Shown: positions 46,700 to 55,479, counted from the stretch's first letter. The stretch: DNA of 64,000 nucleotides from Pseudanabaena sp. Salubria-1 (GCA_023336205.1 JALQCR010000011.1:1-64000), one strand, 5' to 3'. Translations and numbers: made by a program. Notes: generated from the sequence alone by a model not told the origin.

Positions 46700-46750
46700 T
46701 CTAGAGGTGAGGATATACGGTGTGAAGCGCCGTATATCCTCACCTCTAGA
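46700..46750. terminator. Hairpin after merR
   Basis: 21-base exact arms (TCTAGAGGTGAGGATATACG onward) around a 9-base loop, 34 bases after the merR stop. Confidence 0.65.
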
Positions 46751-46867
46751 CACAATATTTGGTCAGTTTTCTGATGGATTTAGTTTCTTGTTGCGAGGTG
46801 CGAATAGCCAAGTTTCGGGAATAAGAGGCTCATTTTCCAATCTTTAAGAATTATTAGTTTACAAACC

Positions 46868-47728
46868 ATGACAAGATTATTTTCAGAGCATTTCCCTGCG
46901 TCTTCTGTCCCCACTCCTGAACCGCTAAAACTTAGCTGGGTATCAATAGTTTTCTTCACAATCGTGCATGGGTTAGCTCTATTAGCACCTTGGTTTTTCT
47001 CATGGTCAGCATTGGGAATTATGATCTTGCTGCATTGGTTCTTAGGCAGTATTGGTATTTGTTTGGGATATCACCGTTTACTTAGTCATCGAAGCTTTCA
47101 AGTTCCTAAATGGCTCGAATATGCGATCGCTTTAGTCGGTGCAACAGCTTTACAAGGAGGTCCAATCTTTTGGATTGCAGGTCACCGCTTACACCATGCG
47201 CATACTGAAGATGAAGAGAAAGATCCTTACTCTGCCCGTAGAGGATTTTGGTGGAGCCATATGCTGTGGATGATCTATCCTAAAGAAGAGTTTTTCAATC
47301 CTAATCTATATCGTAAATATGCTCCCGAAATGGCTCGCGATCCCTTTTATCTATGGCTAGATAAGTACTATCTACTATTGCAAATTCCTTTAGGAGTTGC
47401 CTTATATCTTCTCGGTGGTTGGTCATATGTGATCTGGGGAATGTGTTTGAGAGCAGTTTTACTATGGCATAGCACATGGTTTATCAACTCAGTTACGCAC
47501 ATGTGGGGATATCGCACCTTTGAGACTAATGATAATTCACGAAATCTCTGGTGGGCTGCGATCGTTACCTATGGCGAAGGCTGGCACAACAATCACCATG
47601 CCTATCCCCATGTGGCAAAGGCTGGATGGCGCTGGTGGGAAGTTGATGTTACTTGGTGGGCAATCCAAGTACTACGGAGCTTAGGATTAGCAACTAAGGT
47701 AATCATGCCTCCTGCGATCAAAAATTAA
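46868..47728 (+). CDS. desC: Delta-9 acyl-lipid desaturase (DesC-like)
   Basis: Membrane di-iron enzyme that introduces the first double bond in membrane-lipid acyl chains, important for cold tolerance. It has 286 residues. The three histidine boxes are HRLLSH, HRLHHAH and HNNHH (in GEGWHNNHHAYPHVAKAGW). Four membrane spans are visible (about 26-65 and 165-200). The order and spacing of the boxes fit the soluble-electron-donor, cyanobacterial DesC type. A terminator starts at the stop codon. Confidence 0.92.
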   Translation: MTRLFSEHFPASSVPTPEPLKLSWVSIVFFTIVHGLALLAPWFFSWSALGIMILLHWFLGSIGICLGYHRLLSHRSFQVPKWLEYAIALVGATALQGGPIFWIAGHRLHHAHTEDEEKDPYSARRGFWWSHMLWMIYPKEEFFNPNLYRKYAPEMARDPFYLWLDKYYLLLQIPLGVALYLLGGWSYVIWGMCLRAVLLWHSTWFINSVTHMWGYRTFETNDNSRNLWWAAIVTYGEGWHNNHHAYPHVAKAGWRWWEVDVTWWAIQVLRSLGLATKVIMPPAIKN

Positions 47729-47762
47729 AAAAGGTTGATACGCAAAGCGTATCAACCTTTTT
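47728..47762. terminator. desC terminator
   Basis: AAAAAGGTTGATACGC and complement with loop AAA, ending in a T run. It begins at the last base of the desC stop. Confidence 0.8.
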
Positions 47763-47815
47763 GATAGAGCTAAGAAACTGACAAATTGAATTTACTCAAT
47801 TATCCAATTTACAAA

Positions 47816-48085
47816 ATGGCTGAACACTATTTAAATCATCCCAATTTTGGTTTAATATCCTGCTTATGTAGGGTTGATGAGTTCCATAGTTTGTTTACTA
47901 CGCTCTTCTCTCAAAGATTATTTTTATTGACTACTATTAGTCCTAATGGTATTTCGTTTGAATCAGTTCCGAGAGCTGATGCTAAGCTCATGGTCGAAAA
48001 TCAAATGCGATCGCTGCGACATGTTGGTTCTCATAACGATCAAAAAGATTTGCGAAATATATACAAACGCACTTTTTCCCAATAA
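47816..48085 (+). CDS. pipX: PII-interacting protein X
   Basis: Small cyanobacterial regulator that switches between the nitrogen regulator NtcA (as coactivator) and the PII signal protein. I choose ATG 47816, giving AEHYLNHPNFGLISCLCRVD at the start and 89 residues, the standard PipX length; an upstream in-frame start at 47786 is less likely. The tudor-like domain includes FTTLFSQRLFLLTT and FESVPRADAKLMVENQMRSL, and the two C-terminal helices end IYKRTFSQ. In many cyanobacteria it sits next to pipY; here pipY (57812) is about 10 kb away. Confidence 0.92.
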   Translation: MAEHYLNHPNFGLISCLCRVDEFHSLFTTLFSQRLFLLTTISPNGISFESVPRADAKLMVENQMRSLRHVGSHNDQKDLRNIYKRTFSQ

Positions 48086-48099
48086 TATCGAATCTTTAT

Positions 48100-48290
48100 G
48101 TCAAAATAGCTTTCTCGTCTAGCTGTCCTAGCTTGCGGACAAATTTCTCTTGAGATTCTGATTGTCTGACCAATAGGCGCGATCGCATATTGTTGAGAAA
48201 AGACTTTGTTATTATTGTATCTAGGATTGAAAGCGTGGATCGCATCGAATGCTGTCAAAATCTGAGTCGGTCTTTGCTATTTCAGGATCG
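48100..48290 (-). pseudogene. Relics of a MazF-type toxin end and of the TPR protein end
   Basis: On the minus strand near 48100-48170 the frame QEKFVRKLGQLDEKAILT resembles the C-terminus of the intact MazF-like toxin at 49003 (TRFVRQLGRISEE). At 48227-48278, 47 of 52 bases match the 3' end of the TPR gene (49631-49682), encoding KTDSDFDSIRCDPRFQS. These look like decayed leftovers of a duplicated copy of the neighbouring genes. Confidence 0.6.
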
Positions 48291-48297
48291 CTGTCGG

Positions 48298-48702
48298 TTA
48301 ATCGCAAAATAATTTTTTGAAATCTCTGACAGATAGAATGGTCGTATTCTCTAATATTTGAACATCCTTGAAGTCCCGATCACCTGTTATCAAAAAGTCG
48401 GTGCTAGCAGCGATCGCACAAGCAAGAAATTTGGCATCTTTGCGATCTCTAGGAAAGTCAACTTCGATATTGACTTCAATTAGCCTTGTAACGGTTTAGA
48501 GTAAATCAATCCATTCTTGCTGCACTTCTTCGGTTAACTTGAGTTTTCGCCGTTGTAAAACTTCTATGTATTCAGTCATGATTTCTTGAGAGACAATCCA
48601 TTCAAATTCAGGACGATCGACTATAAATTGAATGACTGTCTCAGGTATGCCATCGCGAATTGCCGCAGATACTAAGATGTTCGTATCGATGAGTACTTTC
48701 AT
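48298..48702 (-). pseudogene. PIN-domain toxin gene with in-frame stop
   Basis: The first 68 codons read MKVLIDTNILVSAAIRDGIP to EEVQQEWIDLL, then TAA (48496-48498). The same frame continues open for 65 more codons: TVTRLIEVNIEVDFPRDRKD, AKFLACAIAASTDFLITGDRDF and so on, ending at TAA 48298-48300. Both halves match the PIN toxin fold: Asp in LIDTNIL, the DAKFLACA and TGDRDF acidic motifs in the second half. A single nonsense change therefore removes half the active site. The gene overlaps its antitoxin by four bases. Confidence 0.88.
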
Positions 48703-48935
48703 TGTCCATTTCTATATGCGTTAATTTCTGCTTCGATGTCTGCGTCTGTAATTGTGCTAATTTCGGGTAGGGCTTGAGTCTTTTTAAATAAGGCTTTGAG
48801 CTTTTGGCTAATTGCGGCTCGGTCATATTCAGGTAAGACGATAATTTCTACGCGCTGTCCTGCCTGAAATGGTAGGTTTGAAAGGATAACTTGATCTGGG
48901 TTTTCTATGGTGATATAGGTCTTGTAGGTTTCCAT
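48699..48935 (-). CDS. Antitoxin of the PIN toxin
   Basis: A 78-residue protein, METYKTYITIENPDQVILSN at the start, with LPFQAGQRVEIIVLPEYDR (an AbrB/SpoVT-like or related strand-rich DNA-binding segment) and an acidic C-terminal helix (ITDADIEAEINAYRNGQ), which is the usual toxin-binding tail. Its stop overlaps the PIN toxin start (ATGA), the typical coupled antitoxin-toxin order. Because the toxin is cut short by a stop, the antitoxin may be an orphan now. Confidence 0.75.
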   Translation of the reverse strand: METYKTYITIENPDQVILSNLPFQAGQRVEIIVLPEYDRAAISQKLKALFKKTQALPEISTITDADIEAEINAYRNGQ

Positions 48936-49002
48936 TATTTCTAACTGAGTTAAATAAATTTATTAATCCTATTGTATCAAGGCTTGAAAGGGGCGATCGC
49001 TG

Positions 49003-49356
49003 TTACTCTGGTGTGTATTCGATTACTAGAGCGATCGCGATCGTAATTTCTATCATTATCTCCTCAGAGATCCTCCCTAGCTGTCGTACAAACCTTGTGG
49101 TATCTAGACCTCTTAGTTGAAGTGTATCAATTGCTGAGACTTTACTTAATCCATTAATGCTGTCTGGTTCAATCTTGATGTGCCAGATATTTTCCTCGAA
49201 ATATGGTTTCCAGTCAGTAATGGGAGCAATCAGTTTTATTGGTAATTTCCCGATCGCATCTGAGCTAATCACAACTACTGGTCTGGTTTTGCGAATTTCT
49301 GCACCGACGGTTGGTTCAAGATTTACTAGCCAGATTTCGCCTCTATTTGGTTTCAT
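49003..49356 (-). CDS. MazF/PemK-type toxin
   Basis: A 117-residue predicted sequence-specific mRNA endonuclease. The start MKPNRGEIWLVNLEPTVGAE and the conserved KTRPVVVISSDAIG and SKVSAIDTLQLRGL match the PemK/MazF family; Arg in KTRPVV and Ser/Thr in SAIDT are the expected catalytic-region residues. The gene start overlaps the end of the upstream antitoxin gene by 14 bases. The frame is complete, in contrast to the PIN toxin nearby. Confidence 0.9.
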   Translation of the reverse strand: MKPNRGEIWLVNLEPTVGAEIRKTRPVVVISSDAIGKLPIKLIAPITDWKPYFEENIWHIKIEPDSINGLSKVSAIDTLQLRGLDTTRFVRQLGRISEEIMIEITIAIALVIEYTPE

Positions 49357-49603
49357 TGTGGTACTCCAGGATATCTCCTGCTCCTAGTTCTTTCCATTCT
49401 GGATTTTGTTGATAATGTTCTACCATTTTTTCTGCTTGCTGAGCGAGGATTTGGCGACGTTGTTCCAATGACATTTTTAATAAGGATCGGCGGGAATTTT
49501 TTCTGGATTCCAGTCTTCGGAAGATATCATGGGCAATTTCTTCTTGTTCTGTCTGTGGTAGTGCAGAAGCGGCGGTAAAGGCTTGTTCGAGTAGGGTAGT
49601 CAT
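49343..49603 (-). CDS. Antitoxin partner of the MazF-type toxin
   Basis: An 86-residue protein with an N-terminal helix rich in Ala, Leu and Glu (TLLEQAFTAASALPQTEQEE) and a charged middle (RRLESRKNSRRSLLKMSLEQ). The opening resembles a widespread family of small cyanobacterial antitoxins starting LLEQAFxxAS. It precedes and overlaps the toxin gene, the standard order. It lies 12 bases after the TPR gene's 3' end on the same strand direction, so read-through from the TPR gene is not the source; it is upstream-most of the pair. Confidence 0.72.
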   Translation of the reverse strand: MTTLLEQAFTAASALPQTEQEEIAHDIFRRLESRKNSRRSLLKMSLEQRRQILAQQAEKMVEHYQQNPEWKELGAGDILEYHNETK

Positions 49604-49615
49604 GGTGTTTTTCTC

Positions 49616-52309
49616 CTATTGTATCAAGGCTTGAAAGCGTGGATCGTGACGGATGTTGTCAAAATCTGAGTCGGTCTTTGCTCTATTAAGATATTTTTCA
49701 CCATCTATCTCAATGGCTTTTTGTAGGTTGGCAATAGCTTCATCAATTTGATTTTGTACTGCATAGAAACACGCTTTGTCATAATAAGCGTTACCCTCGT
49801 TAAATTCCATCTCTTTCTCAAAGCTAGCAAGAGCTTCATCAAACTTTCCTAACCTCAAAAATGCATAACCTCGACTACTCCAAGCATAGTGATAGTCGGG
49901 TTTTATCTCCAATGCTTTGTCATAAGATGAGATTGCCTCTTCATATCTATTTAGGTCTCTTAACGCATTTCCTCTGTTTTTCCAAGCATAATGATAATCA
50001 GGTTTGAGTTCTAAAGCCCTGTCATAGGAGGAGAGCGCTTCTTCATTTCTGTCTAAATTACGTAGCGCAATGCCTCGACTGTACCATGCTAGGTGGTAGT
50101 CAGGTTTGATTTCTAAGGCTCTGTTATAAGAAGCAATTGCTTCTTCATACCTACCTAAATCATTTAGCGCATTGCCTTTGCCATTCCATGCATAGTGGAG
50201 TTCAGGATTGATTTCTAAAGCTTTGTCATAGGAAGTAATAGCTTCTTCATACCTACCTAGTGATCTAAGAGTATCGCCGATGCTGTCCCAAGCATAGTAA
50301 TAATCAGGTTTAATTTCTAAAGCTTTATCAAAGGAGGAAAGCGCTTCTTCATATCTATTTAGTGCTGCTAGCGCATTGCCTCTCATGTCCCAAGCAGAAT
50401 AATAATCAGGTTTAATTTCTAAAGCTTTATCATAGGAGGTAATAGCTTCTTCATACCTACCTAGATTTCTTAGTGAATCACCTCTACTTTCCCATGCATA
50501 GTGGAGATCAGGATTGATTTCTAAAGCTTTGTCATAGGAAGTAATAGCTTCTTCATACCTACCTAGTGATCTAAGAGTATCGCCGATGCTGTCCCAAGCA
50601 TAGTAATAATCAGGTTTAATTTCTAAAGCTTTATCATAGGAGGTAATAGCTTCTTCATACCTACCTAGATTTCTTAGTGAATCACCTCTCATGTCCCAAG
50701 CAGAATAATAATCAGGTTTAATTCCTAAAGCTTTATCATAAGAGGTAATAGCTTCTTCATACCTACCTAGATTTCTTAGTGAATCACCTCTACTTTTCCA
50801 TGCATAGTGGAGATCAGGATTGATTTCTAAAGCTTTGTCATAGGAAGTAATAGCTTCTTCATACCTACCTAGTGATCTAAGAGCTAAACCTCTTAGATCC
50901 CATACATAGTAGTGGGGCTTGATGTCTAAAGTCTTGTCAAAAGATATTATTGCTTCTTCATATCTTCGTAAATTTATTAGTGCAGTGCCTCGATTACTCC
51001 ATGCATAGTAGAAGGCAGAATTGATTTCCAAGGCTCTATCAAAAGAGGCAATCGCTTCGTCGTATCTGCCTAAATTGCGTAGTGTTCTTCCTCGATTGTT
51101 CCATGTATCATAGTGATCAGGTGTGACTTCCAATATCTTGTCGTAAGAGTAGATAGCTTCTTCATACCTTTCTAGTCTTCTTAGCATTTTACCTCTTCTA
51201 TCCCAAGCATAGAGATAGTCAGGCATGACTTCTAATACCCTGTCATATGAATAGATCGCCTCTTCATATCTACCTAGTTTTTCTAATGCTTCACCTCGAT
51301 TACTCCAAGTACCGTAATAATCAGAGTCAATTGCTAGTATTTTGTCGCAAAATAAAATAGCTTCTTCATATCTACCTAAATTAATTAATGCCCAGCCCTT
51401 GTTATCCCATGCTTTATGAAATTTAGGATTAAATTCCAATGCTTTATCAAGGCAAATAATAGCATCTTCATTCCTATTTAGATTAACTAGTATAAAGCCT
51501 CTGCTAGCCCATGCTTCATAACACTTAGGATTAAATGATATCGCTTGATTATTATAAGCTAAAGCTTCATCTAATTTCTTAGAGTCCGTACTAAGTAATC
51601 TTCCATACTCACGTAATAACGCTGCCTTTCCTTCTTTTGATTGATACTCCTCGTCTACATATGCACGAATTTTTATCATTCTCTCAATTTTTTCTTGCTC
51701 ATTCAATCTTGTATACTTTTCAAAGTCATTATCTTCAATGATTTGGAATGATTCATTGACTAACAGATCTTTTTCAGTAGGAAATTCATATATATTGGAG
51801 CGCCAATCGAAAAAATCGGGAGCGCGACGAATAAAATAGCGAACAGCAAATTCTGGCAACAGAAAAACAAAACATAACTTAAAATCATCGCGAAATCGTT
51901 CACGACTAAGGTTTAGGTGTCCTAAAATACGTGGTATACCTTGCCATGTACCACTATATACAGAACTTTGACTTCTGAGATTAACATCATTCCTCTCTCG
52001 ATCTTCATAAGCAAAAATCGAATACTCTATTCCCTTGATAAAGCAAACATTAATTTGATCGCGGTTTGGTAAAGCTGCTACATGATCGTAAAGATTATCA
52101 ATCGATTCATTTAATTCCAAGACCTCAATTTTTTTGCTGGGTAAGTCAGCTCGAATATCAGTAATAATCTGATCGCCTTGCACAGGAGAACAACGAACAA
52201 ACAGCAACGAAAATCCATCAGTACGCCTAAGCGATCGCACTAGCGATCGATATGCCTCATCAGCATCTAACGGTAAATCCTGTTCCCAGTCGATCGCTTC
52301 TGACTCCAT
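49616..52309 (-). CDS. Giant TPR protein with degenerate NTPase-like N-terminus
   Basis: An 897-residue protein. Residues about 1-215 look like a P-loop NTPase fold without a Walker A: strands FSLLFVRCSPVQGD, KIEVLELNESIDNLYDHV, INVCFIKGIE and FKLCFVFLLPEFAVRYFIRR, then APDFFDWRSNIYEF, a motif seen before TPRs in STAND-like proteins. From about 235 to 860 run some 18 consecutive 34-residue TPR repeats of the form AWxxRGxxLxxLGRYEEAI-SYDKALEI. The DNA of several repeats is almost identical with a 306-base period. The upstream gene, 12 bases away, encodes an intact P-loop ATPase, so the two probably form one machine. Cellular role is unknown; a sensor or defence role is inference. Confidence 0.85.
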   Translation of the reverse strand: MESEAIDWEQDLPLDADEAYRSLVRSLRRTDGFSLLFVRCSPVQGDQIITDIRADLPSKKIEVLELNESIDNLYDHVAALPNRDQINVCFIKGIEYSIFAYEDRERNDVNLRSQSSVYSGTWQGIPRILGHLNLSRERFRDDFKLCFVFLLPEFAVRYFIRRAPDFFDWRSNIYEFPTEKDLLVNESFQIIEDNDFEKYTRLNEQEKIERMIKIRAYVDEEYQSKEGKAALLREYGRLLSTDSKKLDEALAYNNQAISFNPKCYEAWASRGFILVNLNRNEDAIICLDKALEFNPKFHKAWDNKGWALINLGRYEEAILFCDKILAIDSDYYGTWSNRGEALEKLGRYEEAIYSYDRVLEVMPDYLYAWDRRGKMLRRLERYEEAIYSYDKILEVTPDHYDTWNNRGRTLRNLGRYDEAIASFDRALEINSAFYYAWSNRGTALINLRRYEEAIISFDKTLDIKPHYYVWDLRGLALRSLGRYEEAITSYDKALEINPDLHYAWKSRGDSLRNLGRYEEAITSYDKALGIKPDYYSAWDMRGDSLRNLGRYEEAITSYDKALEIKPDYYYAWDSIGDTLRSLGRYEEAITSYDKALEINPDLHYAWESRGDSLRNLGRYEEAITSYDKALEIKPDYYSAWDMRGNALAALNRYEEALSSFDKALEIKPDYYYAWDSIGDTLRSLGRYEEAITSYDKALEINPELHYAWNGKGNALNDLGRYEEAIASYNRALEIKPDYHLAWYSRGIALRNLDRNEEALSSYDRALELKPDYHYAWKNRGNALRDLNRYEEAISSYDKALEIKPDYHYAWSSRGYAFLRLGKFDEALASFEKEMEFNEGNAYYDKACFYAVQNQIDEAIANLQKAIEIDGEKYLNRAKTDSDFDNIRHDPRFQALIQ

Positions 52310-52321
52310 AGTTTTCTACTC

Positions 52322-53665
52322 TCAAGAAACAATTATTGAATTCTTCTTTTCCAACTGTGCAACAGCATCCTTAAACTGCTGAATACCCTTAATCAGTGGA
52401 TGCACATCATACCAAGGCTGAAGTTCTCCTTCATCATCAAAATAGCCATATTGCAACACACAACGATTAAACAACAACTTACGATAATCATCGTCATTAT
52501 CAATTTGTTTCGTCTCCGTAACCTTCGCTAGTAACTCCCATTCATCCTGCTCCACCGTGCGGCGATAGGTATCTCGCGCTTGCGTAATCCCCCGTTGAAT
52601 CGCCTTTTCCGTAATTGGCAGACTATCAATATGATCGATCGCCGATCGCACCAACAACATCAAATTCCTTACATGACCACCACTCATCAGACAGAGCCTG
52701 AGCAAACCTTCCGCACTACTAAAAATTTCCGTCTCTAAATTCGCCTTAGGCGCAAAAGGTTCAATCCGTTTCTTAATGATTTCCGTGATTTTGGCAAGCC
52801 CCGCCGCATCAGTCTTACCATCAGGAGTCTGCACCATAATCATCGGCAACACCTGCGGATCGCCATAAATATCTCGCAAATCCGCCGCCCGACTCGAATA
52901 AACCATCGAAATCGGAATCGTATAGATAATGTGACAATTCAAACCCTGTAACTGCTGCGCTCGATCCAAGAAAATCTCATCGTGATTAGAGCGCCCATGC
53001 TCCTGCGGAATTGGCACAATACGGTCGAGATTATCTGCGATCGCCACTAGATGCGTTTTCCCTTTTGGAAGTTTCCGTTTCGCATCATCAATAAACTCAT
53101 TCAATGCCTTTAGCAAAGTAATTGAATGCGGATTTACCTTATCCCGAATCTTTTGACGTTCAGATGGAATCGCCCGAATACTCGCCGTTAGTTTCGCAAA
53201 TAGTGCAATTTGAGCTTCAACCTTCAAATCCTCAAACTTAACCTCAGTTAGTGCCAGATCTTTCAAATCCTGCCAGCGATCACCCAGCCATCCCAAAATT
53301 GGCGCAGGGTCAGCATTTTTAAGTTCTTCCAACAAATGCCGCGTACAAGACAACAAAATATCCGTATATTGAGCATCTTCAGGATCGATGTCATCCTCAT
53401 CCGCCGCAAAGTAAACCACCACACAGCCTTTTTTCTCTAGATGATCCTTTAACCGCAGTAGCTCCGTTGACTTACCGCCGCCGCGATGTCCTGCATATAG
53501 CTGACAGACCATGCGCTGCGATCGCAACAACTTATTCCCCAAGTCCACCAAAATATTCGTATCGCCCCGCACTTCCGCGCAGTCCACATAGGCAGGATCA
53601 CCAGCAGGTAATGGCTCAAACGGGTCAAATGAGTTATAAATCTGAGTCAGCAGATCTTGAGACAT
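52322..53665 (-). CDS. P-loop (AAA+/STAND-like) ATPase paired with the TPR protein
   Basis: A 447-residue predicted ATPase. Walker A is AGHRGGGKSTELLRL (about residues 58-72), Walker B-like LVAIADNLDRIVP (about 205), and a sensor-like strand is NCHIIYTIPISMVYSS. The C-terminal region (TYRRTVEQDEWELLAKV and YDVHPLIKGI) resembles a winged-helix end as in STAND and ORC-like ATPases. The N-terminus SFDPFEPLPAGDPAYVDC recurs in cyanobacterial homologues as I remember them. It is the first gene of a two-gene operon with the TPR protein. No nuclease or membrane domain is seen in either, so the output activity is unclear. Confidence 0.85.
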   Translation of the reverse strand: MSQDLLTQIYNSFDPFEPLPAGDPAYVDCAEVRGDTNILVDLGNKLLRSQRMVCQLYAGHRGGGKSTELLRLKDHLEKKGCVVVYFAADEDDIDPEDAQYTDILLSCTRHLLEELKNADPAPILGWLGDRWQDLKDLALTEVKFEDLKVEAQIALFAKLTASIRAIPSERQKIRDKVNPHSITLLKALNEFIDDAKRKLPKGKTHLVAIADNLDRIVPIPQEHGRSNHDEIFLDRAQQLQGLNCHIIYTIPISMVYSSRAADLRDIYGDPQVLPMIMVQTPDGKTDAAGLAKITEIIKKRIEPFAPKANLETEIFSSAEGLLRLCLMSGGHVRNLMLLVRSAIDHIDSLPITEKAIQRGITQARDTYRRTVEQDEWELLAKVTETKQIDNDDDYRKLLFNRCVLQYGYFDDEGELQPWYDVHPLIKGIQQFKDAVAQLEKKNSIIVS

Positions 53666-53764
53666 GGGGTTAGATTGCAGGAGGTTTTGACAGCATTATA
53701 GACCACCCGATTAATTGCTGGGCAAGTCAACCATGCGATCGCAACTTTCAGCAATAGAACTAAA

Positions 53765-53880
53765 CCAAGAACTCAAGTTCTTGGCTAAAAGCTCAAGTCC
53801 ACTGAAGTGGACTAAATAATACTTCTCCGTAACCCGTTTCAACGGGTTTGAGCAAGTAGCCCGCACTTGAGTGCAGGGCT
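53765..53880. repeat. Cluster of four small palindromes
   Basis: Hairpins CCAAGAACTCAAGTTCTTGG (53765-53784), AGTCCACTGAAGTGGACT (53796-53813), AACCCGTTTCAACGGGTTT (53831-53849) and AGCCCGCACTTGAGTGCAGG with its end (53858-53880). This composite is a dispersed repeat seen between genes of many cyanobacteria and lies just past the purM stop. Confidence 0.75.
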
Positions 53881-53884
53881 ACTG

Positions 53885-54916
53885 CTAGGCAAAAATCAGC
53901 GATCGCTCTGCTGCGATGACTTCACCGATGCGGTTCGTTACAAAACCTTGAGATTGAAAATAGGCGATCGCATCATCTGCTCTAACTGGATCAACAACTA
54001 TCGCCATGCCAATACCCATATTAAAAGTATTAAACATATCTAGTTCGGGGACTTCGCCCTCAGACTGAAGCCACTGAAACAGAGCTGGAATTTGCCAACT
54101 ATTGCGGACAATTTGTACTGCTTGACCATCACCGAGGCAACGTGGCAAGTTTTCTGGTAAACCGCCGCCTGTAATGTGTGCTAGTCCGTGAATACCGAAA
54201 TTGGCTTTGAGAGCCGCCAAAACTGGCTTCACATAAATCTGTGTGGGCGTGAGAAATACTTCAGCTAAAGTTAAATCCTGCGTATCAATTGAGATTTCTA
54301 ACTTATCGCTCCAGTTATAGCCTTTGCTTTCGATAATCTTGCGGACAAGACTGTAGCCATTGCTATGCACACCCGAACTCGCTAAACCAATTACCACATC
54401 ACCAATATTGACCTGCGTGCCATTGAGCATTTCCGACTTTTCGGCGATCGCAACACAAAAGCCCGCCGCGTCATATTCGCCCACACCATAGAAACCTGGC
54501 ATCTCCGCCGTTTCCCCGCCGAGCAAAGCACAACCAGCCATTTGACAACCATCAGCAATGCCCTTAACCACTTCAGCGAGTTGATCGGGTTCGAGTTTGC
54601 CAGTGGCTAAATAATCCAAGAAAAATAATGGCTCTGCGCCAGAGGTCAGCACATCATTCACGCACATCGCCACGAGATCGATACCGATCGTGTCATGTTT
54701 ATTGGCTGCCTGAGCAATCTTTAGCTTTGTACCAACACCGTCTGTACCTGAAACGAGAACGGGTTGCCGATAACCTGTGGGCAATTCAAAGCAGCCACCA
54801 AAACCGCCAATATCGCCTAGTACGCCTAGACGATGGGTTCTTGCCACAGAATCGCGAATTTTTTCAACGAAGGTACGACCTGCTTCGATGTCTACACCCG
54901 CTTGACGATAATCCAA
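53885..54916 (-). CDS. purM: Phosphoribosylformylglycinamidine cyclo-ligase
   Basis: AIR synthetase, fifth step of purine synthesis, closing the imidazole ring with ATP. It has 343 residues. Signatures: [20 protein letters not shown], the nucleotide-binding [26 protein letters not shown] and [11 protein letters not shown], and C-terminal [13 protein letters not shown]. The start is ATG 54916. It stands alone on the minus strand, with the brnTA pair upstream and the palindrome cluster downstream. Confidence 0.96.
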   Translation of the reverse strand: MDYRQAGVDIEAGRTFVEKIRDSVARTHRLGVLGDIGGFGGCFELPTGYRQPVLVSGTDGVGTKLKIAQAANKHDTIGIDLVAMCVNDVLTSGAEPLFFLDYLATGKLEPDQLAEVVKGIADGCQMAGCALLGGETAEMPGFYGVGEYDAAGFCVAIAEKSEMLNGTQVNIGDVVIGLASSGVHSNGYSLVRKIIESKGYNWSDKLEISIDTQDLTLAEVFLTPTQIYVKPVLAALKANFGIHGLAHITGGGLPENLPRCLGDGQAVQIVRNSWQIPALFQWLQSEGEVPELDMFNTFNMGIGMAIVVDPVRADDAIAYFQSQGFVTNRIGEVIAAERSLIFA

Positions 54917-54970
54917 AACCTCTAACTCCCGATACTTTTTTTGATTTGAAACGTTGGCTCCAACGCAGTG

Positions 54971-55189
54971 TTAGACACCTTGTACCCAGTCTAATGACAA
55001 CCTTTTGTGCGATCGCACACAGTCTCGAAGGTAAAGATTTATGAGGCTCTGATAAGGAATTCCCACTTCTTCAGATAGATTCTTGAAATAATCTACCACC
55101 TCCTCTTCAAGGCGAATCGTCATCTGCTTCTTTAATTTCTTAAAGTATGGATTTTGAACTGAGTCAGAAAAATCGTATTCATCTTTCAT
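54971..55189 (-). CDS. brnA: BrnA-type antitoxin
   Basis: A 72-residue ribbon-helix-helix antitoxin. The start MKDEYDFSDSVQNPYFKKLK is typical of the BrnA group in cyanobacteria; the RHH core is KQMTIRLEEEVVDYFKNLSE followed by GIPYQSLINLYLRDC. It overlaps the end of the upstream BrnT toxin gene by four bases, giving the toxin-first order known for brnTA. It is expected to neutralise BrnT and repress the operon. Confidence 0.85.
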   Translation of the reverse strand: MKDEYDFSDSVQNPYFKKLKKQMTIRLEEEVVDYFKNLSEEVGIPYQSLINLYLRDCVRSHKRLSLDWVQGV

Positions 55190-55479
55190 AAGGAAAACCT
55201 ACGATATTGTTGAACCTCTTGCTTAGTTGCCTTACGGGCTGAAATAATCCTGATAATGCCATTTTCTTCTCTATAAACATGACACACAACTATGAGGCGA
55301 AGCGAACCGCTAATACCTAAGAGAATGTATCGTTCTTCGTCTAAAGAGTGTTCTGAGTCGTAGCGTAAGCGTGCATTTTCATCATAAAACACGGTTTGCG
55401 CTTCTTCAAACGAAATTCCATGCTTTCGTTCGTTGACAATAGCTTTTTGATCATCCCAGTCGAATGCTAACTCGCTCAT
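55186..55479 (-). CDS. brnT: BrnT-type ribonuclease toxin
   Basis: A 97-residue toxin of the BrnT family (RelE-like fold RNase). Diagnostic parts: FDWDDQKAIVNERKHGISFE at the N-terminus, ERYILLGISGSLRLIVVCHV in the middle and IRIISARKATKQEVQQY at the end. The conserved His in NERKHGI and Arg in ISARKA are present, so it looks active. It overlaps brnA (ATGA). A long hairpin lies upstream at 55518-55574. Confidence 0.9.
   Translation of the reverse strand: MSELAFDWDDQKAIVNERKHGISFEEAQTVFYDENARLRYDSEHSLDEERYILLGISGSLRLIVVCHVYREENGIIRIISARKATKQEVQQYRRFSL

Noticed and set aside
48040..48258. 72-codon minus-strand frame
   Set aside because: It overlaps the pipX 3' end and the MazF/TPR relics in a frame that does not match either; not a gene.
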